From: Candidatus Heimdallarchaeota archaeon AB_125
Lineage (GTDB): Archaea > Asgardarchaeota > Heimdallarchaeia > Heimdallarchaeales > Heimdallarchaeaceae
Assembly: GCA_001940755.1 (NCBI GenBank)
Contig: MEHH01000055.1
Coordinates: 1 to 11,990 of the forward strand
DNA length: 11,990 nucleotides
Direction: 5' to 3'
Part shown: one piece after another, positions 1 through 5,492 of the stretch
Numbering within the stretch: position 1 is the stretch's first letter
How the letters are laid out: every line of letters starts with the position of its first letter
Program-made: the position numbers and the translations under genes
The notes under the pieces: model-generated
The model's database searches: none
Told to the model about the DNA's origin: nothing
Seen by the model: only the letters and a program-made list of their open reading frames with translations

Positions 1-5
1 ACATA

Positions 6-14
6 TTTATATTA
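6..14 (+). promoter_or_regulatory. TATA-like box before the mscL-type gene
   Basis: TTTATATTA lies about 30 bp before the ATG at 40. This is the spacing expected if transcription starts about 26 bp after the box and the mRNA is nearly leaderless. The assignment rests on sequence and spacing only, and upstream sequence is cut by the window edge. Confidence 0.45.
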
Positions 15-39
15 GTTAAATGTTTTTTTTTTGATAAAA

Positions 40-438
40 ATGGCAGTTGAAGAAAAACTTCTTGATGAATTAAGAAAGATTCGAGAACTCTTAGAACCTA
101 AAGAAGAACCTGTAATTGAAGAGGTGAAACCTAAGGGTTTTAAGGGTAGAACAATCAAATTCAAAGATGACTTCGTAGATTTTATCAAAAAATACAAAGT
201 AATGGGTCTAGCAGTAGCATTCATTATGGCAATATACTTAGGTGGTTTGGTTCAAGCACTTGTTGATGATATGATTATGCCAATACTATCTTATATTCCG
301 GGAATCGATGTAATAGCTGATTGGGCTGTAGGACCTTTTCTATTTGGTCATTTCATTTCCGCTCTTATTACTTTCATTATAGTAGCTATCGTAATCTTTG
401 TTTTAGTAAAGCTTACAAGCAAAATTGGAATAGAGTAA
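40..438 (+). CDS. mscL: MscL-family large-conductance mechanosensitive channel
   Basis: A 132-residue membrane protein that should form a homo-oligomeric pore opened by membrane tension, releasing solutes on hypo-osmotic shock. Two hydrophobic helices are visible, about residues 54-75 and 104-126. The first ends in VQALVDDMIMPIL, matching the family pattern of a small-residue pore helix followed by a D-x-IMP turn. Unlike the E. coli protein, which starts almost directly with the first membrane helix and has a C-terminal cytoplasmic helix, this one has about 45 charged residues before helix 1 (residues 1-20 look like an amphipathic helix) and ends six residues after helix 2. The external loop is short. 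I chose ATG 40 over an in-frame TTG at 31 because of the TATA box spacing. Family assignment is firm; channel behaviour is inferred. Confidence 0.85.
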   Translation: MAVEEKLLDELRKIRELLEPKEEPVIEEVKPKGFKGRTIKFKDDFVDFIKKYKVMGLAVAFIMAIYLGGLVQALVDDMIMPILSYIPGIDVIADWAVGPFLFGHFISALITFIIVAIVIFVLVKLTSKIGIE

Positions 439-450
439 TATCTGAGCCTC

Positions 451-466
451 TTTTTCTTTTTTTTTT
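451..466 (+). terminator. Oligo-T terminator after the mscL-type gene
   Basis: A 16-base run that is all T except one C starts 12 bases after the stop codon. Archaeal RNA polymerase commonly terminates at such T-rich tracts without a hairpin. It separates the channel gene from the next gene. Confidence 0.6.
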
Positions 467-482
467 GGTAACTCATCCAAAA

Positions 483-490
483 ATTAAAAT
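483..490 (+). promoter_or_regulatory. Weak TATA-like box before the PLP enzyme gene
   Basis: ATTAAAAT is centred about 28 bp before the ATG at 514, the same spacing as other genes in this window. It is a weak match in an A+T-rich stretch, so it only mildly supports the chosen start. Confidence 0.3.
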
Positions 491-513
491 GCTTGTAGAT
501 GATGTTGAAATTT

Positions 514-1971
514 ATGATGGATTTATCTATGAATAATAATCAATTGGAAGAATCAGTTAAAAGAGCTAGAGATAAAAATATAATAATTCCAACTTTTGCT
601 CAACAAAGAGATCCAAAATTAGTTTCTTCATCTGTACTAGAAGAACTAAAAGAGATAGGTTTGTGGGATGTTCATCCAAGGAATTTGTTTAGGATAACCT
701 GGAAAAACGAACCAATTTCTAAGGGAGGAGGCTTTGGTGATGTTAATTATATTGAATTACCTCCTGAGTTAACAGGAGTAGAGGCTAGAATTATTGCATT
801 GGTTGGAAAATTCTTTCCAACTGGTGCACACAAAGTTGGTGCAACTTTTGGATGCTTAGTTCCAAGATTAGTAACTGGACAATTTAATCCTGTAGTCCAT
901 AAAGCAGTTTGGCCAAGTACAGGAAATTACTGTAGAGGTGGTGCATACGATTCTGCTCTCCTTGCCTGTGAATCTATAGCAATTCTTCCTGAAGAAATGT
1001 CTACAGAAAGATTCGAATGGTTGAAATCTGTTGCTGGTGAAGTTATCAAAACACCTGGAAGTGAGAGTAATGTCAAGGAAATCTTTGATAAAGTATGGGA
1101 ATTACGAAGAACAAGAGATAATATTTTCGTCTTTAATCAATTTGAAGAATTTGGTAATTATCTGTGGCATTACGATGTAACTGGGCATGCAATGAAAGAA
1201 GTTTTAGATGAAATTCAAGGTAATTGTGCAGTAAGAGGATTAAATCTTACAACAGGATCCGCAGGAACTCTAGGTTCTGGAGATTTTATTAAAGAAGCAT
1301 ATCCTGAAGCTAAGTTAGCAGCAGGTGAAGCTCTCCAATGTCCTACAATGCTGTTGAATGGTTACGGAGCTCATACTATTGAAGGGATTGGAGATAAACA
1401 CATACCATGGATTCACAATGTCAAAAACACAGATATGGTCATAGCTATTGATGATAAAGATACCCAATGGATTATGAGATTATTTAATGAACCAGAAGGT
1501 CATTCACTCTTAAGGGATATCGGTGTTTCAGAAGATTTAATTGGGAAACTTCACTTACTTGGTATTTCTAGCATCGCAAACCTATTAATGAGCATTAAAA
1601 TGGCTAAATACTACGAACTCACCTCTAATGATGTTGTTTTAACTGTTTTTACAGATTCCATGGAACTATATCAATCAAGACTCCAAGAAATGAGAGTAGA
1701 ATACGGTCCGTTTACCAAAGAGAATGCAATAAGATCCCTATACGCTCACTTACGAGGTCAAAAAATAGACAGTATGCTTGAATTAAACTATCTACAAAAG
1801 AAAAGAATTCATCAGCTAAAATACTTTACCTGGGTTGAACAGCAAGGTAGGAGTCTAGAAGAGTTAAACAAACAATGGTATAGTGCTGACTACTGGAAAA
1901 ATATCAAAGGTGATGTTGACAAAATTGATGACCTTATTGTAAAATTCAATGAAAAAGTAGGAATTTCATAA
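514..1971 (+). CDS. Fold-type II PLP-dependent enzyme (cysteine synthase/TrpB-like), substrate unknown
   Basis: About 485 residues, a pyridoxal-phosphate enzyme of the tryptophan-synthase-beta/cysteine-synthase superfamily, probably doing a beta-replacement or beta-elimination on an amino acid in the cytoplasm. PTGAHKVGAT (Lys about 107) is the Schiff-base lysine motif. STGNYCRGG (about 135-143) is the counterpart of the substrate-binding loop. TTGSAGTLGSGD (about 246-257) is the phosphate-binding glycine-rich loop. It is much longer than O-acetylserine sulfhydrylase (about 300-320 residues), with extra N-terminal and C-terminal segments, and it also differs from TrpB in motif wording. In-frame ATGs occur at 499, 502, 514, 517 and 529; I chose 514 from the spacing to the upstream A+T-rich box, but 529 is nearly as likely. 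Neighbours give no pathway clue: the gene seems monocistronic. Fold and cofactor are firm; the reaction is not. Confidence 0.8.
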   Translation: MMDLSMNNNQLEESVKRARDKNIIIPTFAQQRDPKLVSSSVLEELKEIGLWDVHPRNLFRITWKNEPISKGGGFGDVNYIELPPELTGVEARIIALVGKFFPTGAHKVGATFGCLVPRLVTGQFNPVVHKAVWPSTGNYCRGGAYDSALLACESIAILPEEMSTERFEWLKSVAGEVIKTPGSESNVKEIFDKVWELRRTRDNIFVFNQFEEFGNYLWHYDVTGHAMKEVLDEIQGNCAVRGLNLTTGSAGTLGSGDFIKEAYPEAKLAAGEALQCPTMLLNGYGAHTIEGIGDKHIPWIHNVKNTDMVIAIDDKDTQWIMRLFNEPEGHSLLRDIGVSEDLIGKLHLLGISSIANLLMSIKMAKYYELTSNDVVLTVFTDSMELYQSRLQEMRVEYGPFTKENAIRSLYAHLRGQKIDSMLELNYLQKKRIHQLKYFTWVEQQGRSLEELNKQWYSADYWKNIKGDVDKIDDLIVKFNEKVGIS

Positions 1972-1977
1972 AAATTC

Positions 1978-1992
1978 CTTCCTTTTATTTTC
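1978..1992 (+). terminator. Pyrimidine/T-rich tract, likely terminator
   Basis: A tract of T with a few C and one A begins seven bases after the PLP enzyme stop and ends just before the next TATA box. It is a plausible archaeal T-rich terminator, though less pure than the tract at 451-466. Confidence 0.4.
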
Positions 1993-1996
1993 CTCG

Positions 1997-2004
1997 TATA
2001 TAAA
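1997..2004 (+). promoter_or_regulatory. TATA box for the 2035 gene
   Basis: TATATAAA is a near-consensus archaeal TATA element. It lies about 34 bp before ATG 2035 and predicts a transcription start near 2026, leaving a leader of only about ten bases. Confidence 0.65.
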
Positions 2005-2034
2005 TGAAAGTACAAATTATATTTTGAAGTGCAC

Positions 2035-2850
2035 ATGACTGAAGTCATTAGAGGAGATTCTAAAGAACTGAAAAAAGATTTGATATCTTCGCTAATTGAC
2101 GTACAAATCGATTCAAAAGAGAAATTCCTTCAATCTCTTGAGAAACAAGAAGAGAAGGTTCAAACTTGTTTAGATGAGATGATTGTTGCTCTTCAAGAAC
2201 ATGTACCCCGTGAATTTTTAATTCAGGCTGTAACTCAATTTGAAAATCTTCAGCTTCTTCTAATTGTTAAGAAATTAAATGATAGTAAACACTTTACTAG
2301 AAATCAAATAGCAGTCAATTTTCTTGCAATTTTAGATAATTTGCTTGCTTCAACATATGATAAATTATCCCAATTCCATTTTGAAATTCTACGGGATAAT
2401 TTACAGGGTTTAAGCAATGGTAAATCTTTCAGTTATAATGAGATGAAAAAAATCCAAATTGAATTAATTCAAAAAGGCTACATCTCGAAAATTCGAAAAT
2501 TGGGATACACTTTGAGACTAAAGGATCAATACTGTAAGATTATCAACCATATGATGTCTATATATCCCCAACATTTTGAAAAACTGAGCGCTATGGAAAT
2601 TAAAGGATATGATTTAGTTCACTCTAAATCTATACCAAAAATAGAAGTAACGCAATCTGCAGCAGTAGTTGTGGGGTCGCTAATCAATGACTATTTCAAG
2701 AAAAAAGATGAACAAATTCTACTTTGGAAATATCTTGAAGGTATAACAGATGAAGAAGAAGAAAAAATCAGAAGGAAGGTATATAGGTTCAAAGCTAACC
2801 TAAAAAAGGAGAATAATGAAACACAATTATTCAGTTATAGTCTGGAATAA
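2035..2850 (+). CDS. Unrecognised alpha-helical cytoplasmic protein
   Basis: I do not recognise this 271-residue protein. It has no signal peptide and no membrane segment. The sequence is rich in Lys, Glu, Gln and Leu, reads as mostly helical, and has a charged, coiled-coil-like stretch near residues 25-55. The C-terminal third holds a small-residue helix (SAAVVVGSLI) followed by acidic and then basic helices (EEEEKIRRKVYRFK); this could be a helical protein- or nucleic-acid-binding module, but no defining motif is present. There are no metal-ligand clusters and only two cysteines. A strong TATA box at 1997-2004 precedes it and a small stem-loop follows the stop, so it is probably its own transcription unit. 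I chose ATG 2035 over a GTG at 2029 because of codon preference and box spacing. The coding call is firm from the long open frame, the promoter and the absence of a competing frame. Confidence 0.75.
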   Translation: MTEVIRGDSKELKKDLISSLIDVQIDSKEKFLQSLEKQEEKVQTCLDEMIVALQEHVPREFLIQAVTQFENLQLLLIVKKLNDSKHFTRNQIAVNFLAILDNLLASTYDKLSQFHFEILRDNLQGLSNGKSFSYNEMKKIQIELIQKGYISKIRKLGYTLRLKDQYCKIINHMMSIYPQHFEKLSAMEIKGYDLVHSKSIPKIEVTQSAAVVVGSLINDYFKKKDEQILLWKYLEGITDEEEEKIRRKVYRFKANLKKENNETQLFSYSLE

Positions 2851-2869
2851 TTCAATGATTTTTTGAATT
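2849..2869 (+). terminator. Small A+T-only stem-loop after the stop codon
   Basis: AATTCAA at 2849-2855 and TTGAATT at 2863-2869 form a perfect 7-bp inverted repeat around a T-rich 7-base loop, beginning inside the stop codon. It might mark a transcript end, but the stem has few G-C pairs and no T-run follows it. Confidence 0.3.
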
Positions 2870-2889
2870 CTAAACTTCGTTTCATTATG

Positions 2890-2897
2890 TTTATATA
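2890..2897 (+). promoter_or_regulatory. TATA box for the MFS transporter gene
   Basis: TTTATATA lies about 39 bp before the GTG start at 2933, predicting a transcription start near 2920 and a short leader. Confidence 0.6.
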
Positions 2898-2932
2898 GGT
2901 TCCAGAAACTGCGTTAAATATTATTTTGGAAC

Positions 2933-4444
2933 GTGGAAATCTTGAATACTGATGGAACAAATCCTGAACCTACTTCTGAAACTCCGTTGAAAGAAGAGAT
3001 TTCCACAGGATCTTCCTCTGATAAGACAACTCCCGAAGAGACTGATCCAACATACTTAGATGTTTTCAAAAACAAACACTTCATGCGGTTGTTAACAGGT
3101 CAATTCTTCAGCAATTTTGGTGATGCAATTTTTAGAATTTCTATTCAATTCTTTGTTTATCATCTAACAGGATCTGCAACTGCTATGACTCTGGTCCTAG
3201 CAGCTCAAACAATTCCATGGATTATTATAGGTCCTATTGCTGGTGTTTTTGCAGATAGAGTTAGTCGTAAAGCAATCATGATTGGAGCTGATATAATTAG
3301 AGGTATAACGATCCTGGTTCTACCATTTCTAGCTTATATTTCTTCAACTAATGGAATTATTATTGGTATAGTAATAATTACTTTCATTCTTGGTGCAGCA
3401 TCAGCTACTTTTGTAGCTCCTCGTTCGGCTGCTATTCCAGAAATAACTGGATTAAGACTCTATGTAAAAGCAATATCCCTGAGTCAATTAGTTTTTCAAA
3501 CTTTAGCTGTTCTTGGACCAATCTTTGCAGCACCAATTTATGTACTATTAGGAGAACAAACATTTTGGATAACAAGTGGATGTTTCTTTGCTTCAGCTAT
3601 AGTTATTTACTTTACACAAATACCTTCAGCTAATAGAAATAAAGGTGAAAAAATAGGTATTAAGGTAGTTTTCAAAGATTTGAAGAATGGATTCTCATTT
3701 TTAGTTAAACATCCAACAGTTAGGCTTCTGATTTTCTTATTTACTTTCTTGATAATAGGAACAGCATTCGCAGGACCCCTTTTACTCCCATATCTCTTCG
3801 AAGTAAAACATAATGCAGTCGCGATTCAATATTTCAATATCCCATCAACGGTTTTCCGAGTTTCTGATCCAACATATTTAGCTGTTCATTACTTTGGTGT
3901 ATCGACATCAGTATTCAGTAGTTATCAACCTTCATTTCTAGAGGTTCTAAGAAATCTGTCTGATCGTCAATATGGTTATCTTGGTGCTAGTAGTGCATTA
4001 GGATCTATTATGGGTAATCTCATCTTTGGGAGATTTGAGAAAAAAATAGGAAGACCTAGAGCATTGTTACTTGGATCAATTGCGATTGCAGGTTACTATT
4101 TCGTGTTTCTATTTAAACCAGGATTTATTGTTCTGCTTCTTGCTGGTTTAATAATGGGATTCTTCAATGGTATGTTCAGTTTATCAATTAATGCATTATT
4201 TGCTGAAAATGTTCCAAATGAAATTCGGGGGAGAGCATATAGTGCAACAAATGCATATATTCAGGTTTTAAGTGTTTCATGTTTAGCTTTATCTGGTTTA
4301 ACTGCAGATTCAATTGGACTAGTTATTACAATTACAGGTGCAGGAATCTTTCTCCTAATTACAACAATAATCATGACTGCATTTACTAAAGCTTATAGAT
4401 TTGCAGCGGAACCTCCAAATCCAAATCTTGGCTCAGATAATTAG
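2933..4444 (+). CDS. MFS transporter, probable drug/siderophore-type exporter
   Basis: A 503-residue major facilitator superfamily protein resembling the MefA/EntS-type exporters, so probably a proton-driven efflux pump; the substrate cannot be read from the sequence. Residues 1-40 are a hydrophilic, Thr/Ser/Glu/Pro-rich tail. About twelve hydrophobic helices follow. Motif A (GVFADRVSRK, 104-113) sits in the loop between helices 2 and 3, a weaker second copy (FGRFEKKIGRPRA) is near 365-377, and NEIRGRAYS (429-437) is typical of the second half. The protein is longer than the usual 400-430 residues because of the tail and an insertion of about 50 residues (289-345) between helices 7 and 8, predicted to be external and containing a tandem repeat. 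GTG 2933 is the most upstream supported start, since there is no in-frame ATG before the first helix. Family is firm; direction of transport and substrate are inferred. Confidence 0.85.
   Translation: MEILNTDGTNPEPTSETPLKEEISTGSSSDKTTPEETDPTYLDVFKNKHFMRLLTGQFFSNFGDAIFRISIQFFVYHLTGSATAMTLVLAAQTIPWIIIGPIAGVFADRVSRKAIMIGADIIRGITILVLPFLAYISSTNGIIIGIVIITFILGAASATFVAPRSAAIPEITGLRLYVKAISLSQLVFQTLAVLGPIFAAPIYVLLGEQTFWITSGCFFASAIVIYFTQIPSANRNKGEKIGIKVVFKDLKNGFSFLVKHPTVRLLIFLFTFLIIGTAFAGPLLLPYLFEVKHNAVAIQYFNIPSTVFRVSDPTYLAVHYFGVSTSVFSSYQPSFLEVLRNLSDRQYGYLGASSALGSIMGNLIFGRFEKKIGRPRALLLGSIAIAGYYFVFLFKPGFIVLLLAGLIMGFFNGMFSLSINALFAENVPNEIRGRAYSATNAYIQVLSVSCLALSGLTADSIGLVITITGAGIFLLITTIIMTAFTKAYRFAAEPPNPNLGSDN
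3830..3949 (+). repeat. Imperfect tandem 20-codon repeat in the transporter external loop
   Basis: Residues 300-319 and 320-339 of the transporter align without gaps. Both read Y-F-x-(I/V)-x-(S/T)-(S/T)-V-F, then x4-P-(S/T)-(Y/F)-L-x-V. Seven of the first 19 positions are identical and about five more are conservative. The DNA copies have diverged more than the protein, suggesting an old duplication kept by selection. The repeat lies in the loop between helices 7 and 8. Confidence 0.6.
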
Positions 4445-4452
4445 AGATTTTT
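4438..4452 (+). repeat. 15-bp direct repeat, copy 1
   Basis: TAATTAGAGATTTTT overlaps the MFS stop codon and recurs exactly at 4476-4490, 38 bp downstream. The two copies bracket the TATA-like box of the next gene. Confidence 0.7.
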
Positions 4453-4466
4453 GTAAGAAAACTAGC

Positions 4467-4474
4467 TTTATTAT
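4467..4474 (+). promoter_or_regulatory. TATA-like box for the split-barrel enzyme gene
   Basis: TTTATTAT is centred about 32 bp before ATG 4503, predicting a nearly leaderless transcript. It lies between the two copies of the 15-bp direct repeat. Confidence 0.45.
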
Positions 4475-4475
4475 T

Positions 4476-4490
4476 TAATTAGAGATTTTT
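4476..4490 (+). repeat. 15-bp direct repeat, copy 2
   Basis: An exact second copy of TAATTAGAGATTTTT, placed between the TATA-like box and the predicted transcription start. A bound regulator here could block RNA polymerase. Confidence 0.7.
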
Positions 4491-4502
4491 TATTTGATAA
4501 TA

Positions 4503-4898
4503 ATGGATATTCCGGATAAGTACAAAGATCTACTTCTTGGAAAAAATTTTGCAAATGTAGCAACAATAAATCCTGATGGTTCTCCTCAAGTTACTCCTAT
4601 GTGGATAGACTTTGATGAAGGAACTAATGAAGTTCTGGTTAATACTGCCAAAGGACGAAAAAAAGCTAGAAATATGACTATTGGTTCTAAAGTAGCTTTG
4701 ACTGTTTTGGACAGCACTAATTCTTATAGATACTTAGCAATTCAAGGAGAAATTCTTGATGTTACAACAGAAGGCGCTGAAGACCATATACATAAATTAG
4801 CAATGAAATATTTTGGTAGAGAGAAATATACCCTAGGTGAAGGGGAAGTTAGATTATTAGTAAAAATAAAGCTAAACTATGTTCATGCTAGTGGTTAA
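4503..4898 (+). CDS. PPOX-class split-barrel FMN/F420-dependent oxidoreductase
   Basis: A 131-residue protein of the pyridoxamine-phosphate-oxidase-like split beta-barrel fold, close in pattern to the probable F420-dependent (FDOR-B, Rv1155-like) group. Members reduce or oxidise small molecules with F420 or a flavin, usually as cytoplasmic dimers. The family signature is visible: FANVATINPDGSPQVTPMWI near residues 17-36, then VNTAKGRKKARNM (about 46-58), where the basic residues would contact the cofactor phosphate or F420 tail, then VALTVLDSTNSYRYLAIQGE. The length is normal for the group. ATG 4503 is preferred to an in-frame TTG at 4494. The gene is probably monocistronic; it ends head-on against ogt. 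Cofactor choice (F420, FMN or haem-type relatives) cannot be settled by eye. Confidence 0.8.
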   Translation: MDIPDKYKDLLLGKNFANVATINPDGSPQVTPMWIDFDEGTNEVLVNTAKGRKKARNMTIGSKVALTVLDSTNSYRYLAIQGEILDVTTEGAEDHIHKLAMKYFGREKYTLGEGEVRLLVKIKLNYVHASG

Positions 4899-5434
4899 TG
4901 TATATTAGATGAGATGAATTTATCTAATCCTTTTGTTCTTTTTTCTTGATCAAGAAGCTGTTTCTTTCGCGGATTATTTGCTTGTCCAGCAAATTTACCC
5001 AGTTTTCCATTTGATAGAATAACTCGATGACATGGAATAACAGGACCAAATCTATTTTTCATCATCACATTACCAACGAATTGAGCAGCTCCAGGGAAAC
5101 CAGCTTTTTTAGCAAGCTCACCATATGATATAGTGTCTCCTACAGGGACCTCGAAGAGTGTTTGTAATACTTTTGCTTCTTTTTCTGTAAAACCAGTAAA
5201 ATCAAATTCTATATTTGGTAAATCATAATCAGTTCCATTATCAATTCCGATTAATGCCTTGATATATGGATGTTCTTTTTCTTCAACACTTACATCCTCA
5301 CCAGCTATTTTAGATAAATAGGAAACAGCATCTTTCTTGTTTTCAAAGGAAGAATGTGTATAATACAGTTTTTCTTTATTTAGTAAAATTCCTGCCCACT
5401 TGTCCTCATTTTTTGATACTACGATTTTCATCAT
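4895..5434 (-). CDS. ogt: Methylated-DNA--protein-cysteine methyltransferase (O6-alkylguanine-DNA alkyltransferase)
   Basis: A 179-residue suicidal DNA repair protein that moves an alkyl group from O6-alkylguanine to its own cysteine. PCHRV at 134-138 carries the acceptor Cys135. SYGELA (about 103-108) in the helix-turn-helix supplies the base-flipping tyrosine, Asn127 and the late LLDQE glutamate are kept, and an Ada/Ogt-type N-terminal domain occupies about residues 1-75. The position of the human Arg128 arginine finger aligns, without gaps to the active Cys, with Gln118. The open frame continues upstream to a TTG at 5521, but I chose the tandem ATG at 5434/5431: it lies about 30 bp from the TATA element at 5461-5468, and the upstream residues would extend across that promoter into the divergent kinase gene. 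It faces the kinase gene divergently and overlaps the split-barrel gene stop by four bases. Confidence 0.9.
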   Translation of the reverse strand: MMKIVVSKNEDKWAGILLNKEKLYYTHSSFENKKDAVSYLSKIAGEDVSVEEKEHPYIKALIGIDNGTDYDLPNIEFDFTGFTEKEAKVLQTLFEVPVGDTISYGELAKKAGFPGAAQFVGNVMMKNRFGPVIPCHRVILSNGKLGKFAGQANNPRKKQLLDQEKRTKGLDKFISSNIH

Positions 5435-5460
5435 ACCACAATTTTTTTCTACTGTTTCAG

Positions 5461-5468
5461 TATATAAA
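5461..5468. promoter_or_regulatory. Shared divergent TATA element between ogt and the kinase gene
   Basis: TATATAAA on the plus strand reads TTTATATA on the minus strand. Its centre is about 30 bp from the ogt ATG (5434, minus) and about 28 bp from the kinase ATG (5493, plus). Both spacings fit leaderless starts, and I see no second good TATA box in the 58 bp between the two ATGs. One quasi-symmetric element may therefore serve both directions. Confidence 0.55.
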
Positions 5469-5492
5469 CAAATACTACATGGTGATTCTTTC

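Noticed and set aside
12..224. Minus-strand open frame of 70 codons opposite the mscL-type gene
   Set aside because: Low-complexity Ser/Leu-rich translation, no motif, and it lies antisense to a clear gene.
321..536. Plus-strand frame overlapping the end of the channel gene and the start of the PLP enzyme
   Set aside because: Out of frame with both genes, aromatic-rich nonsense translation, and it crosses the T-rich terminator.
5400..5492. Upstream extension of the kinase gene
   Set aside because: It is antisense to the ogt coding region and lies across the promoter; ATG 5493 fits the TATA spacing.
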